Origin: Bradyrhizobium zhengyangense
Lineage (GTDB): Bacteria > Pseudomonadota > Alphaproteobacteria > Rhizobiales > Xanthobacteraceae
Direction of reading: 5' to 3'
Assembly (NCBI RefSeq): GCF_022012435.1
Contig: NZ_JAKLUA010000002.1
Span: forward strand, 558,001 to 622,000
Length of the DNA: 64,000 nt
Below the pieces are notes generated by a model, which was not told where the DNA came from, did no database searches, and saw nothing but the letters and a program-made list of their open reading frames with translations. The position numbers and the translations under genes were made by a program. The stretch's first letter is position 1, and every line of letters begins with the position of its first letter. This document shows positions 1 to 8,580 of this stretch, one piece after another.

Positions 1-864
1 CTTGCTCGCTTTGCTCTGCGGCTATTGCCGGAGGCCGTGTCCGCGACGGAAAGCTCCGGCCTGATGACCTTCATCATCCGCCGCATGTCGACACAAATCC
101 AGGCGATCGACCTCGCGCCGCTCGCAGCCGGCACGCTGCGCGGCTTCGTCGCGGAGGGGCGGCACCAGATCCTGTTTGACGATCTGCTGCGCGTGATGCA
201 CGAGACGCTGACCCAGAAAGAGACCATGGCAATGATCCGCGACAAGGTGCGCGCGGAGTTGCCGACCCTGCTCAACCTCTATCGCGCCGACAAGTTTCTC
301 GTGAACAAGATTGTCTCGTCGGCAACGGCTTTCTTCAACGAGGTGCGCAGCGATCCCAAGCATCCGTTCCGCGGCGAGTTCGACCGCATGGTGCTGAGCT
401 TCGTCGATCGGCTCGGTACCGACCAGGCCTATATCGATCGCATCGATGGCTTGAAGCGCGATTTCCTGGCGCGGCCAGAGCTTGCCGATCTCGCCCGCAC
501 CGTCTGGGCCAACACGCGCTCCTTCATCGAGCGCAGCGCATCCGGTGAAACGCAGGTGCTGCAGCATCATCTCGCCGGCATGTTCGTTTCGGCGGGCGAT
601 GCGCTCGCCGGCGATGCCGAGCTGCGCGGTGAGATCAACCAGGGCCTGGTGACGGTGCTGCGCAGCTTCGTCGCCGACCAGAAGAGCGGCGTCTCGACCT
701 TCATCTCCGACCAGGTCAAGTCGTGGGACATGGCGCAGCTGATTTCGCTGATCGAAATCAACATCGGACGCGACCTGCAATACATCCGCTTCAACGGCTC
801 GCTGATCGGCGGACTCGCGGGATTGGCGCTGTACTGCGTAGAATTCCTGCTCCGATTGTTGTGA
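1..864 (+). CDS. DUF445 family membrane-associated protein, 5' end outside the window
   Basis: The reading frame is open from base 1, so this is the C-terminal 287 residues of a longer protein; the TTG at 25 is not a convincing start. The sequence is mostly helical and charged, and ends in a hydrophobic segment (about the last 22 residues, beginning FNGSLIGGLAG) that should anchor it in the inner membrane. This layout, a long helical body with a short C-terminal anchor, fits the DUF445 (YjiN-like) family, whose biochemical function is not established. No catalytic motif is visible. The next gene begins about 200 bp downstream and looks unrelated. Family assignment is by recognition of the overall pattern. 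Confidence 0.75.
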   Translation, partial: LARFALRLLPEAVSATESSGLMTFIIRRMSTQIQAIDLAPLAAGTLRGFVAEGRHQILFDDLLRVMHETLTQKETMAMIRDKVRAELPTLLNLYRADKFLVNKIVSSATAFFNEVRSDPKHPFRGEFDRMVLSFVDRLGTDQAYIDRIDGLKRDFLARPELADLARTVWANTRSFIERSASGETQVLQHHLAGMFVSAGDALAGDAELRGEINQGLVTVLRSFVADQKSGVSTFISDQVKSWDMAQLISLIEINIGRDLQYIRFNGSLIGGLAGLALYCVEFLLRLL

Positions 865-1066
865 CTTTTGCGTCACGCCCAACAGCATTAACGCGCGAGC
901 CTATTGTGGCCCGGCATCTCTCCCGCTTGAATGTGTGGAACCGGCCGCCTAGCTGATTCATGTTGCGCTGCGGAACGATCAAGAAGCCGGCGTATTGGAA
1001 TTCATGCCCATTGCCGGCATCGCGGCCGGCGGGCTCTTCAGGAATTCTTCCCAAGGGGATCCATTG

Positions 1067-1837
1067 ATGACCGCAACTGCCCAGACGCTGCGTCCGCCGT
1101 CCCGCACTCTGATGTTTCTGGAAGGGCGCGCGATCCACGAGTTCGGCGCATTCCTCGGCGCGTTGCCGCTGCTGAGCCTCGCGCCGCGTGGCGACGGGCA
1201 TCCGGTGCTGGTGCTGCCCGGCCTTGTGGCCTCCGATGCCTCCACGGGCGCGCTGCGCACCTTTCTGACCAGCAAGGGCTATGCGGTCAGCGGCTGGCGT
1301 CAGGGCCGCAATTACGGCCTGCGCGAGGGCGTGCAGGATGGGATGATCGATCTGGTCGAGGAGCTCAACGATACGCACGGTCGCAAGATCAGCCTGGTCG
1401 GCTGGAGCCTTGGTGGCCTCTATGCGCGCCAACTCGCCAAGATGATGCCTGAGCGCGTGCGCCAGGTGATCACCCTCGGCAGCCCCTTCGCGGGTAACCC
1501 CCGGTCGACCAATGCCTGGCGCGTCTACGAATGGGCGAGCGGACGGAAGTCCGACGAAGTTGATCCGCGCTTCGGTGGCGAGCTTGCCGTGCCGCCGCCG
1601 GTGCCAACCACCGCCATCTTCAGCCGCACCGACGGCGTCTGCGCCTGGCAAGGCTGCATGGAAAAGACCGGCGCGCAGACCGAGAGCATCGAGGTCGACA
1701 GCAGCCATTGCGGCATGGGCCATCATCCCGCCGCCGTCTACGCGGTCGCCGACCGTCTCGCGCAGAAGGAAGGCGCGTGGCGGCCGTTCGATCGCAGCGG
1801 CTGGCGCAGCCTCGCCTATCCCGATCCGCATCGGTAG
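1067..1837 (+). CDS. alpha/beta hydrolase (lipase/esterase-like)
   Basis: A 256-residue protein with the nucleophile elbow GWSLGG, placing the catalytic serine at residue 114. A conserved VLPGL segment near residue 50 fits the oxyanion-hole strand, and HCGMGHHP near the C-terminus likely carries the catalytic histidine. It has no signal peptide, so it is probably cytoplasmic. The open frame extends upstream to 995, but ATG 1067 has a purine-rich AAGGGGAT ribosome site just before it and is preferred. Substrate cannot be read from sequence; the family includes triacylglycerol-lipase-like and polyester-related hydrolases. It stands alone between the DUF445 gene and a palindromic repeat. Confidence 0.8.
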   Translation: MTATAQTLRPPSRTLMFLEGRAIHEFGAFLGALPLLSLAPRGDGHPVLVLPGLVASDASTGALRTFLTSKGYAVSGWRQGRNYGLREGVQDGMIDLVEELNDTHGRKISLVGWSLGGLYARQLAKMMPERVRQVITLGSPFAGNPRSTNAWRVYEWASGRKSDEVDPRFGGELAVPPPVPTTAIFSRTDGVCAWQGCMEKTGAQTESIEVDSSHCGMGHHPAAVYAVADRLAQKEGAWRPFDRSGWRSLAYPDPHR

Positions 1838-1847
1838 CGCGCATCTT

Positions 1848-1990
1848 CACCTCTCCCCGCTTGCGGGGAGAGGTCGGATCGCTCTCTTGCGATCCGGGTG
1901 AGGGGGTACAGGTCTCACGTCGATCTCATTCGAGGAGAGAGGCCCCTCGCCCCAACCCTCTCCCCCCGTAAGAACGGGGAGAGGGAGAGT
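1848..1990. repeat. intergenic palindromic element, three hairpins
   Basis: Three consecutive inverted repeats fill the gap before paaX. They are CCTCTCCCCG/CGGGGAGAGG (1850-1859 with 1864-1873), CGGATCGC/GCGATCCG (1875-1882 with 1889-1896), and a CTCTCCCC/GGGGAGAG stem ending near 1986. The same CCTC-CCCG core recurs at 53166-53189. This is a dispersed non-coding element; it may also terminate transcription from the hydrolase gene. Confidence 0.8.
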
Positions 1991-2046
1991 AAGACCGTCG
2001 CTCCCATCCATTGTCCCGCCCGCACCAAACGCGCTATGCCTCGCGC

Positions 2047-2913
2047 ATGGCGCATCCGCTTTCTCGCATCATCGATCAGCTCAAGCGTGAGCCGTCACGT
2101 ACCGGCTCCATCGTCATCACGATGTTCGGCGATGCCGTCGTGCCGCGCGGCGGCTCGGTTTGGCTCGGCACGCTGCTGGCGTTCTTCGAGGGCCTGGACA
2201 TCGATGGCAGCGTGGTGCGCACGGCGATGTCGCGCCTTGCGGCCGATGGCTGGCTGACGCGCGAGAAGGTGGGCCGTAACAGCTTTTATCGCCTCGCCGA
2301 GAAAGGTCGTGAGACGTTCGAAGCCGCGACGCGTCACATCTACGATCCGCCGCCGTCCGACTGGACAGGCCGCTTCGAGCTGTTGCTGATCGGCAATGGT
2401 GAGGATCGCGACGCCTCGCGCGAAGCCGTGCGCAATGCCGGCTTCGGCAGCCCGCTGCCGGGCGTGTGGGTCGCGCCGTCAGGCGTGCCGGTGCCGGAGG
2501 AGGCGGCAGGCGCGATCCGTCTCGAAGTCTCGGCCGAGGATGACAGTGGGCGCCGCCTGCTCAGCGCGAGCTGGCCGCTGGAGCGCACCGCCGACGCCTA
2601 TCTGAAATTCATGAAGACGTTCGAGCCGCTGCGCGCCGCACTCGCGCGCGGCACGGAACTGTCCGAGGCCGACGCTTTCACGGCGCGGATCCTGCTGATC
2701 CACTATTACCGCCGTGTCGTGCTGCGCGATCCGCTGCTGCCCGAAAGCCTGTTGCCGGCGGACTGGCCGGGCAGGGCGGCCCGCACGCTCTGCGGCGAGA
2801 TCTATCGCGCGCTGCTTGCTCCGTCGGAACAATGGCTTGATCGCCATGGGACCAATGAAAAAGGCCCGCTGCCCCCGGCGCGAAAGCTCCTGGAAAGGAG
2901 GTTCGAGGCCTGA
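2047..2913 (+). CDS. paaX: PaaX-type repressor of phenylacetate catabolism
   Basis: A 288-residue protein with an N-terminal winged helix (about residues 15-95, including VVRTAMSRLAADGWL) and the long alpha/beta C-terminal portion typical of PaaX. In characterised systems PaaX represses paa promoters and is released by phenylacetyl-CoA. The gene lies immediately upstream of paaABCDE on the same strand, so it may repress the promoter in the 2914-2989 gap. The frame is open to a TTG at 2011, which would add 12 residues; ATG 2047 is chosen because the family usually starts close to the winged helix. Start confidence is moderate, family confidence high. Confidence 0.9.
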   Translation: MAHPLSRIIDQLKREPSRTGSIVITMFGDAVVPRGGSVWLGTLLAFFEGLDIDGSVVRTAMSRLAADGWLTREKVGRNSFYRLAEKGRETFEAATRHIYDPPPSDWTGRFELLLIGNGEDRDASREAVRNAGFGSPLPGVWVAPSGVPVPEEAAGAIRLEVSAEDDSGRRLLSASWPLERTADAYLKFMKTFEPLRAALARGTELSEADAFTARILLIHYYRRVVLRDPLLPESLLPADWPGRAARTLCGEIYRALLAPSEQWLDRHGTNEKGPLPPARKLLERRFEA

Positions 2914-2934
2914 TCTACATGTTACAGAAATATC

Positions 2935-2983
2935 TTGCATGACATAATTCTTGTTATATATTGCCTCCAACAAAACGGGAGGA
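2935..2983 (+). promoter_or_regulatory. probable paa operon promoter and ribosome site
   Basis: The gap between paaX and paaA is unusually AT-rich for this genome. TTGCAT (2935-2940) and TATATT (2957-2962) are separated by 16 bp, a good sigma-70 fit, and GGGAGGA (2977-2983) precedes the paaA ATG. An imperfect inverted repeat (GTTACAGAAATAT at 2921-2933 against ATAATTCTTGTTA at 2944-2956) overlaps the core promoter and is a candidate PaaX site. The operator assignment is inference. Confidence 0.55.
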
Positions 2984-2989
2984 CTGCGC

Positions 2990-3982
2990 ATGTATACCCA
3001 GGCGCTGAATACGGCCGAGACCGACGACCGGGGTCTTGAGGATGCGGTCCGAGCCGCGCAGTTCCAGGCCCGCATCGATGCCGAGGAGCGCATCGAGCCG
3101 AATGACTGGATGCCGGCGGCGTATCGCAAGACGCTGACACGTCAGATCTCCCAGCACGCTCATTCCGAAATCGTCGGCATGCTGCCCGAGGGCAACTGGA
3201 TCACGCGCGCGCCGACCTTGCGCCGCAAGGCTGCGCTGCTCGCCAAGGTGCAGGACGAGTGCGGCCACGGGCTCTATCTGTATGCCGCCGCTGAAACGCT
3301 CGGCAGTTCACGCGAAGAACTCGTTGATGCCATGCTCGCGGGGAAAGCAAAGTATTCCTCGATCTTCAACTATCCGACGCTGACCTGGGCCGACATCGGC
3401 ACCATTGGCTGGCTGGTCGACGGCGCCGCGATCATGAACCAGATTCCGCTATGCCGCTGCTCCTACGGCCCCTATGCGCGCGCGATGATCCGCGTCTGCA
3501 AGGAGGAGTCGTTCCACCAGCGCCAGGGCTACGAGATCATGCTCACCCTGTGCCGCGGCTCGGACGAGCAGAAGGCGATGGCGCAGGATGCGTTGAACCG
3601 CTGGTGGTGGCCGGTGCTGATGATGTTCGGTCCGCCCGATGCGACCAGCCAGCACAGCGACACCTCGACGAAGTGGAAGATCAAGCGCTTTTCCAATGAC
3701 GAGCTGCGCCAGAAGTTCGTCGACGCCACTGTGCCGCAGGCGCAATATCTCGGCCTTACTATTCCCGATCCCGGCATGACGCAGGATGCGGACGGGCACT
3801 GGCGTTACAGCGAGATCGACTGGACCGAGTTCAAGCAGGTGCTTGCCGGCAACGGTCCCTGCAACCGCGACCGCATGGCCGCGCGCCGCAAGGCACATGA
3901 TGACGGCGCCTGGGTGCGCGAGGCCGCGGCCGCCTATGCCGCAAAGCGCGCGCAGCGTCAGACCGCACAAGCCGCGGAATAG
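2990..3982 (+). CDS. paaA: phenylacetyl-CoA epoxidase catalytic subunit PaaA
   Basis: Catalytic alpha subunit of the multicomponent monooxygenase that epoxidises the ring of phenylacetyl-CoA. The 330-residue protein shows the two ExxH di-iron motifs: E90-x-x-H93 in QDECGHG and E173-x-x-H176 in KEESFH. ATG 2990 follows a strong GGGAGGA site. Length matches the family. It is first in paaABCDE, and the following genes are spaced by 10 bp or overlap, so translation is probably coupled. Assignment is firm from the motif pair and the neighbours. Confidence 0.97.
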   Translation: MYTQALNTAETDDRGLEDAVRAAQFQARIDAEERIEPNDWMPAAYRKTLTRQISQHAHSEIVGMLPEGNWITRAPTLRRKAALLAKVQDECGHGLYLYAAAETLGSSREELVDAMLAGKAKYSSIFNYPTLTWADIGTIGWLVDGAAIMNQIPLCRCSYGPYARAMIRVCKEESFHQRQGYEIMLTLCRGSDEQKAMAQDALNRWWWPVLMMFGPPDATSQHSDTSTKWKIKRFSNDELRQKFVDATVPQAQYLGLTIPDPGMTQDADGHWRYSEIDWTEFKQVLAGNGPCNRDRMAARRKAHDDGAWVREAAAAYAAKRAQRQTAQAAE

Positions 3983-3992
3983 GGAGATCAAT

Positions 3993-4280
3993 ATGGCCAC
4001 GCCGAACACTCCGTTGTGGGAAGTCTTCATTCGCAGCCGCAACGGGCTCGCGCACAAGCATGTCGGCTCGCTGCATGCGAGCGATGCCACCATGGCCCTG
4101 CAAGCCGCCCGCGACATCTACACCCGGCGCGGTGAGGGCCTGTCGATCTGGGTCGTGCCGTCGACCGCGATCACCGCGAGCGACCCCGCCGAGAAGGGCA
4201 TGATGTTCGAGCCGGCGGAATCGAAGATCTACCGGCATCCGACCTTTTACGAGGTGCCCGAGGAAGTGGGGCACATGTGA
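3993..4280 (+). CDS. paaB: phenylacetyl-CoA epoxidase subunit PaaB
   Basis: A 95-residue protein, the usual size of PaaB, containing the family segments LWEVFIRSRNGLAHKHVGS and the ARDIYTRR helix. PaaB is a small subunit that links PaaAC heterodimers in the epoxidase and is needed for activity. It begins 10 bp after paaA with GGGAGATC as ribosome site, and its stop codon overlaps the paaC start (TGATG). Assignment is firm from sequence and gene order. Confidence 0.96.
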   Translation: MATPNTPLWEVFIRSRNGLAHKHVGSLHASDATMALQAARDIYTRRGEGLSIWVVPSTAITASDPAEKGMMFEPAESKIYRHPTFYEVPEEVGHM

Positions 4281-5056
4281 TGCCCACTGCAAACATCCAG
4301 GTCTCCGAAACGCCGCTGGTGCTCTACGCCCTGCGCCGTGCTGACGATGCGCTGATCCTCGGTCACCGGCTGTCGGAATGGTGTGGGCACGCGCCGATGC
4401 TGGAAGAGGACATGGCGCTCTCCAACATCGCGCTCGACCTCATCGGCCAGGCGCGCGAGCTTTACAGCTACGCCGCCAAGGCCGAAGGCGGGAATAACGA
4501 CGAGGACAAGCTCGCTTACCTGCGGGATGTCAGGCAGTACCGCAATCTGCTGCTGGTCGAGCAGCCGAATGGCGACTTCGCCCAGACGCTGGTGCGACAG
4601 TTCTTCTATTCCGCCTTCGCCGACCTCTATTGGCGCGCGATGATGACCTCGCGCGATACGACGCTCGCCGCGATCGCCGCGAAGTCGGAGAAGGAGAGCG
4701 CCTATCATCTGCGTCATGCCTCGGAATGGATCATCCGGCTCGGCGACGGCACGGACGAGAGCCACGCACGCGCGCAACGGGCGATCGATCACCTCTGGGC
4801 CTTTACCGGCGAGATGTTCGCCGTCGATGACGGCGAGCGCGCGCTGATCCACGCCGGTATCGCTATCGATCCCGGCACCTTGCGCGGCCGCTGGCTGACG
4901 ACGCTCTCCGATGTCATCAGTGAAGCAACGCTTCGACTGCCTGAGAACGACTGGATGCAGCAGGGTGGCCGTGCCGGCCGCCATAGCGAGCATCTCGGCC
5001 ACCTCCTGTCCGAGCTGCAATCGATGCAGCGCACGTTTCCGGGGCAGACATGGTGA
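4280..5056 (+). CDS. paaC: phenylacetyl-CoA epoxidase structural subunit PaaC
   Basis: A 258-residue ferritin-like protein paralogous to PaaA; in the characterised complex PaaC pairs with PaaA and is structural rather than catalytic. Recognisable PaaC segments include YALRRADDALILGHRLSEW near the N-terminus and HLGHLLSEL near the end. ATG 4280 overlaps the paaB stop codon; a GTG at 4277 is also in frame but less likely. The end overlaps paaD by 7 bp, which supports coupled translation. Confidence 0.95.
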   Translation: MPTANIQVSETPLVLYALRRADDALILGHRLSEWCGHAPMLEEDMALSNIALDLIGQARELYSYAAKAEGGNNDEDKLAYLRDVRQYRNLLLVEQPNGDFAQTLVRQFFYSAFADLYWRAMMTSRDTTLAAIAAKSEKESAYHLRHASEWIIRLGDGTDESHARAQRAIDHLWAFTGEMFAVDDGERALIHAGIAIDPGTLRGRWLTTLSDVISEATLRLPENDWMQQGGRAGRHSEHLGHLLSELQSMQRTFPGQTW

Positions 5057-5553
5057 CGATGCTGGAGCGCGACAGCGAGCTGCACCAGCGCGCCTGGGAC
5101 GCCGCGGCGAGCGTGGTCGACCCTGAGATTCCGGTGTTGACCATCGCTGATCTCGGTGTGCTCCGCGACGTTACCCTCGATGGTGACCATGTCGAGGTCG
5201 CGATCACGCCGACCTATTCGGGCTGCCCGGCGATGAACATGATCGCGCTCGAAATCGAGATCGCGCTGGAACGCGCCGGCTTTCGCCGTTCGAAAGTGCG
5301 GACCGTGCTGTCGCCGGCCTGGACCACAGACTGGATGAGCGAGGAAGGCCGTCAGAAGCTGCGCGCCTACGGCATCGCGCCGCCGCAATCTTCACACTCG
5401 CGCCGCGCGCTATTTGGCGAACAGACGGTGGCGTGTCCGCAATGCGGCTCGGACAAGACCGAACTGCTGTCTGAATTCGGCTCGACATCCTGCAAGGCGC
5501 TGTGGCGCTGCAAGGCTTGCCGCGAACCCTTCGATTACTTCAAGTGTCATTGA
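5050..5553 (+). CDS. paaD: PaaD, Fe-S maturation factor of the epoxidase
   Basis: A 167-residue protein with an N-terminal MIP18/DUF59-type domain (DPEIPVLTIADLGVLRD at about 24-40 and YSGCPAMN around Cys59). Its C-terminal cysteine-rich tail has C129-x2-C132 and C154-x2-C157, with further cysteines at 148 and 166. Proteins of this type act in Fe-S cluster assembly, and PaaD is required for phenylacetyl-CoA epoxidation, probably through the PaaE reductase. It overlaps paaC by 7 bp and is followed 2 bp later by paaE. Confidence 0.95.
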   Translation: MVTMLERDSELHQRAWDAAASVVDPEIPVLTIADLGVLRDVTLDGDHVEVAITPTYSGCPAMNMIALEIEIALERAGFRRSKVRTVLSPAWTTDWMSEEGRQKLRAYGIAPPQSSHSRRALFGEQTVACPQCGSDKTELLSEFGSTSCKALWRCKACREPFDYFKCH

Positions 5554-5555
5554 CC

Positions 5556-6638
5556 ATGTCAGCAGCCGCACCGCGTTTTCACCGCCTTGCCGTCAACGAC
5601 CTCCGCCGGGAGGCATCCGACGCCGTCTCGATGACTTTCGCCATCCCCCGCGAACTTGCCGGCGACTATGCTTTCAGTCCCGGCCAGTACCTCACGCTGC
5701 GCACCACGCTCGATGGCGAGGAGGTGCGCCGCTCCTATTCGATCTGCTCCGGCCCTGACGACGGCGAGATCCGCATTGCCGTGAAGAAAGTCGACGGCGG
5801 CGCGTTTTCGAGCTGGGCCGCGGACGAGCTGAGACATGGCGACGAGCTCGACGTGATGACGCCGACGGGCCGTTTTGGCGTGATCCCTCCGGCCGAGGCC
5901 GGACGCATCCATGTCGGCTTTGCCGCAGGCTCCGGCATCACGCCGATCCTGTCGATCGTCAAGGGCGTGCTGGCACGCGAGCCGGACAGCCGCTTCTTCC
6001 TGTTCTACGGCAACCGCGCGACCGACAACATCATGTTCCTGGAGGCGCTCGAGGAGCTGAAGGATCGCTTCATCGACCGCCTGTCCATCTTCCACGTCAT
6101 CTCCGGCGAGGAGCAGGACATCCCGATCCTGCATGGCCGGCTCGATGGCGAAAAGGTGAGGGTGCTGCTGCGCTCGCTGGTGCCAGCCGAGAGCGTCGAC
6201 CACGTCTTCATCTGCGGTCCATCTGGCATGAGCGAAGACATCGAGGCGACCTGCCGCAACCTGGGCATCGCCGATGATCGTATCCATGTCGAGCGTTTCG
6301 TTTCGGAGTTCGGCGGCAAGCCGCGACCGAAAAAGACCGTGGCACCCGATGCGCCGCCCAAGGCGATCGCCTCGCTGATCATTGACGGCAAACGCCGCGA
6401 CGTGCCGGTCGCCGAGGACGAGGCCATCCTCGATGCCGCGCTGCGCGCCGGTGTCGATCTGCCCTTCGCCTGCAAGGGCGGCATGTGCTCGACCTGTCGC
6501 GCCAAGCTGGTCGAGGGCGAGGCGCCCATGGACATCAACTATTCGCTGGAGCCCTGGGAGCTGAAGGCCGGCTTTGTTCTGACCTGCCAGGCCAAGCCGT
6601 CGTCCGAGCGGGTCGTGGTCGACTACGACCACGTTTGA
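5556..6638 (+). CDS. paaE: phenylacetyl-CoA epoxidase reductase PaaE
   Basis: A 360-residue NAD(P)H-dependent electron-transfer subunit. An N-terminal ferredoxin-reductase module has the flavin-contacting RRSYS at about 58-62 and the nucleotide-binding GSGITP at about 125-130. A C-terminal plant-type 2Fe-2S domain has cysteines 306, 311, 314 and 344. It passes electrons from NADPH to the PaaA di-iron site. It starts 2 bp after paaD, so the five epoxidase genes form one operon. The start at 5556 is the first ATG after the paaD stop. Confidence 0.97.
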   Translation: MSAAAPRFHRLAVNDLRREASDAVSMTFAIPRELAGDYAFSPGQYLTLRTTLDGEEVRRSYSICSGPDDGEIRIAVKKVDGGAFSSWAADELRHGDELDVMTPTGRFGVIPPAEAGRIHVGFAAGSGITPILSIVKGVLAREPDSRFFLFYGNRATDNIMFLEALEELKDRFIDRLSIFHVISGEEQDIPILHGRLDGEKVRVLLRSLVPAESVDHVFICGPSGMSEDIEATCRNLGIADDRIHVERFVSEFGGKPRPKKTVAPDAPPKAIASLIIDGKRRDVPVAEDEAILDAALRAGVDLPFACKGGMCSTCRAKLVEGEAPMDINYSLEPWELKAGFVLTCQAKPSSERVVVDYDHV

Positions 6639-6693
6639 CAGCCTTGACCATCAAGCAGAACATCATGAGCAAAGAGTTCGCCGGGAGAAGCGC

Positions 6694-7143
6694 GTGAACG
6701 TCAAAGCCGCCCTGTCGCCTGAAGATGCTGCCCGCGCCTGCGCTGATGCGATGTGGGCGGAGGACGATGCGTCCAAGGGCCTCGGCATGGAGATCGTGGA
6801 GATCGGCCCGGGCTTTGCGACGCTGGCCATGACGGTGCGGCCGGACATGGTCAACGGTCAGCGCATCGCCCATGGCGGCTTCATCTTCACGCTAGCCGAT
6901 TCCGCCTTCGCTTTTGCCTGCAACTCCCACAATGACCGTGTCGTCGCGGCGCAGGGGCAGATCACGTTTATCAAGCCGGGCAAGCTCGGCGACCGTCTCG
7001 TCGCCAAGGCGCGCGAGGTGACCCGCGGTGGCCGCTCCGGCATCTATGATGTGCGCGTCATGGCAGGCGATACCGTCATTGCTGAATTCCGTGGGCATTC
7101 GCGTGTCATTCCCGGCGCGTGGCTGCCGACGCAAGATCAATAA
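6694..7143 (+). CDS. paaI: hotdog thioesterase PaaI
   Basis: A 149-residue hotdog-fold protein with the PaaI active-site stretch AHGGFIFTLADSAFAFA. In other bacteria PaaI hydrolyses ring-hydroxylated phenylacetyl-CoA thioesters and is thought to rescue CoA from dead-end intermediates. The start is GTG 6694, preceded by GGGAGAAG at a suitable distance. It lies 55 bp after paaE and 30 bp before paaK on the same strand, so it is probably in the same transcript. Length and motif agree with the family. Confidence 0.93.
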   Translation: MNVKAALSPEDAARACADAMWAEDDASKGLGMEIVEIGPGFATLAMTVRPDMVNGQRIAHGGFIFTLADSAFAFACNSHNDRVVAAQGQITFIKPGKLGDRLVAKAREVTRGGRSGIYDVRVMAGDTVIAEFRGHSRVIPGAWLPTQDQ

Positions 7144-7173
7144 AGAGAAGAACACATATGTGGGGAAACGAGT

Positions 7174-8505
7174 ATGGCTTCGACGAAGCTGAAGGACGAC
7201 GGCCGCAGCTATAGGGCCGAGATGGATGCACAGGAGCGCGCCTCACGCGATGAGATCATGGCGCTGCAGACGCAGCGGCTGGCCTGGTCGCTGAAGCACG
7301 CCTATGACAACGTCGCGCATTACCGCAAGGCTTTTGACAAGGCTGGGGTGCATCCCTCGGACTTTCGCGAGCTCTCCGATCTCGCAAAGTTTCCGTTTAC
7401 GGTGAAGACGGACCTGCGCGACAACTATCCCTTCAACATGTTCGCCGTGCCGCGCGAAAAACTGGTGCGCGTGCATGCCTCCTCTGGCACGACGGGCAAG
7501 CCGATCGTGGTCGGTTATACCCAGCGCGATATCGACACCTGGTCGGATGTGATGGCGCGCTCGATCCGCGCCGCCGGCGGCCGCAACGGCATGATCATCC
7601 ACAATGCCTACGGTTATGGCCTGTTCACCGGCGGGCTCGGTGTGCATTACGGTGCCGAGAAGCTCGGCTGCACGGTGGTTCCGATCTCCGGCGGAATGAC
7701 CGAGCGGCAGGTGCAGCTTATCAACGACTTTCGGCCTGACATCATCACGGTGACGCCGAGCTACATGCTGGCGATCCTCGACGAGTTCAAGCGCCAGAAG
7801 CTCGATCCGCGCCAGTGCTCGCTCAAGGTCGGCATCTTCGGGGCCGAGCCCTGGACCAACGCCATGCGCGGCGAGATCGAGGACGCCTTCGACATGGACG
7901 CGACCGACATCTACGGCTTGTCCGAGGTGATCGGCCCCGGCGTCGCGCAGGAATGCATCGAGACCAAGGACGGCTTGCACATCTGGGAGGACCATTTCTA
8001 TCCCGAAGTGATCGACCCCGAGACCGGCGCGGTGCTGCCTGACGGCGAGAAGGGCGAGCTGGTGTTCACCTCGCTGACCAAGGAAGCTTTCCCTGTGATC
8101 CGCTATCGCACCCGCGACCTGACGCGGCTGCTGCCGGGCACGGCGCGGCCGGGCATGCGGCGGATGGAGAAGGTGACGGGCCGCTCGGACGACATGATCA
8201 TCCTGCGCGGTGTCAATTTGTTCCCGACCCAGATCGAGGAGGTGCTGCTCGCGACCGACTGGTGCGGCGGCCACTTCATCCTGGAGCTGACCCGCGAAGG
8301 ACGCATGGACGAGCTGACCATCATCGCCGAGGCGCGGCCCGAAAGCTGGGACGGTCGCGGGCTTGTCGACCATGCCGACCGGATTTCAACTCACATCAAG
8401 AACACGATCGGCGTCAGCTCGAGGGTCCAGGTGGTCGCGCCGGCGACGCTGGAGCGCTCGCTCGGCAAGGCCAAGCGGCTCTACGACAAGCGGCCCAAGG
8501 ACTGA
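7174..8505 (+). CDS. paaK: phenylacetate-CoA ligase
   Basis: A 443-residue adenylate-forming enzyme that activates phenylacetate to phenylacetyl-CoA with ATP and CoA, the first step of the pathway. The phosphate-binding loop ASSGTTGKP is near residue 110, and YGLSEVIGPG, the A5-type motif, is near residue 250. Length is typical for PaaK. It closes the paa transcript and is followed by a hairpin at 8552-8577. An 11-bp tandem duplication spans its stop codon, so the coding end is exact but the region has slipped recently. Confidence 0.95.
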   Translation: MASTKLKDDGRSYRAEMDAQERASRDEIMALQTQRLAWSLKHAYDNVAHYRKAFDKAGVHPSDFRELSDLAKFPFTVKTDLRDNYPFNMFAVPREKLVRVHASSGTTGKPIVVGYTQRDIDTWSDVMARSIRAAGGRNGMIIHNAYGYGLFTGGLGVHYGAEKLGCTVVPISGGMTERQVQLINDFRPDIITVTPSYMLAILDEFKRQKLDPRQCSLKVGIFGAEPWTNAMRGEIEDAFDMDATDIYGLSEVIGPGVAQECIETKDGLHIWEDHFYPEVIDPETGAVLPDGEKGELVFTSLTKEAFPVIRYRTRDLTRLLPGTARPGMRRMEKVTGRSDDMIILRGVNLFPTQIEEVLLATDWCGGHFILELTREGRMDELTIIAEARPESWDGRGLVDHADRISTHIKNTIGVSSRVQVVAPATLERSLGKAKRLYDKRPKD

Positions 8506-8516
8506 CCAAGGACTGA
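8495..8516. repeat. 11-bp tandem duplication across the paaK stop codon
   Basis: CCAAGGACTGA occurs twice in immediate succession (8495-8505 and 8506-8516). The first copy supplies the last codons and TGA of paaK; the second is non-coding. TTGAC repeats follow. It looks like a simple replication-slippage event. Confidence 0.85.
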
Positions 8517-8551
8517 CTTGACGGATTGACTTGACCGCCCCCAAAGGCGAC

Positions 8552-8580
8552 AAGGCCCGCGAGAAATCCCGGGTCTTTCC
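8552..8580 (+). terminator. possible terminator after paaK
   Basis: AAGGCCCG (8552-8559) pairs with CGGGTCTT (8570-8577) through eight positions including one G-U, with a 10-nt loop and a short pyrimidine tail. It lies just before the next gene start at 8581. The stem is short and the T-run weak, so this is tentative. Confidence 0.4.

Noticed and set aside
1848..1990. Insertion sequence or tRNA-like structure
   Set aside because: There is no transposase or acceptor-stem/anticodon pattern; only nested hairpins shared with another site in the window.
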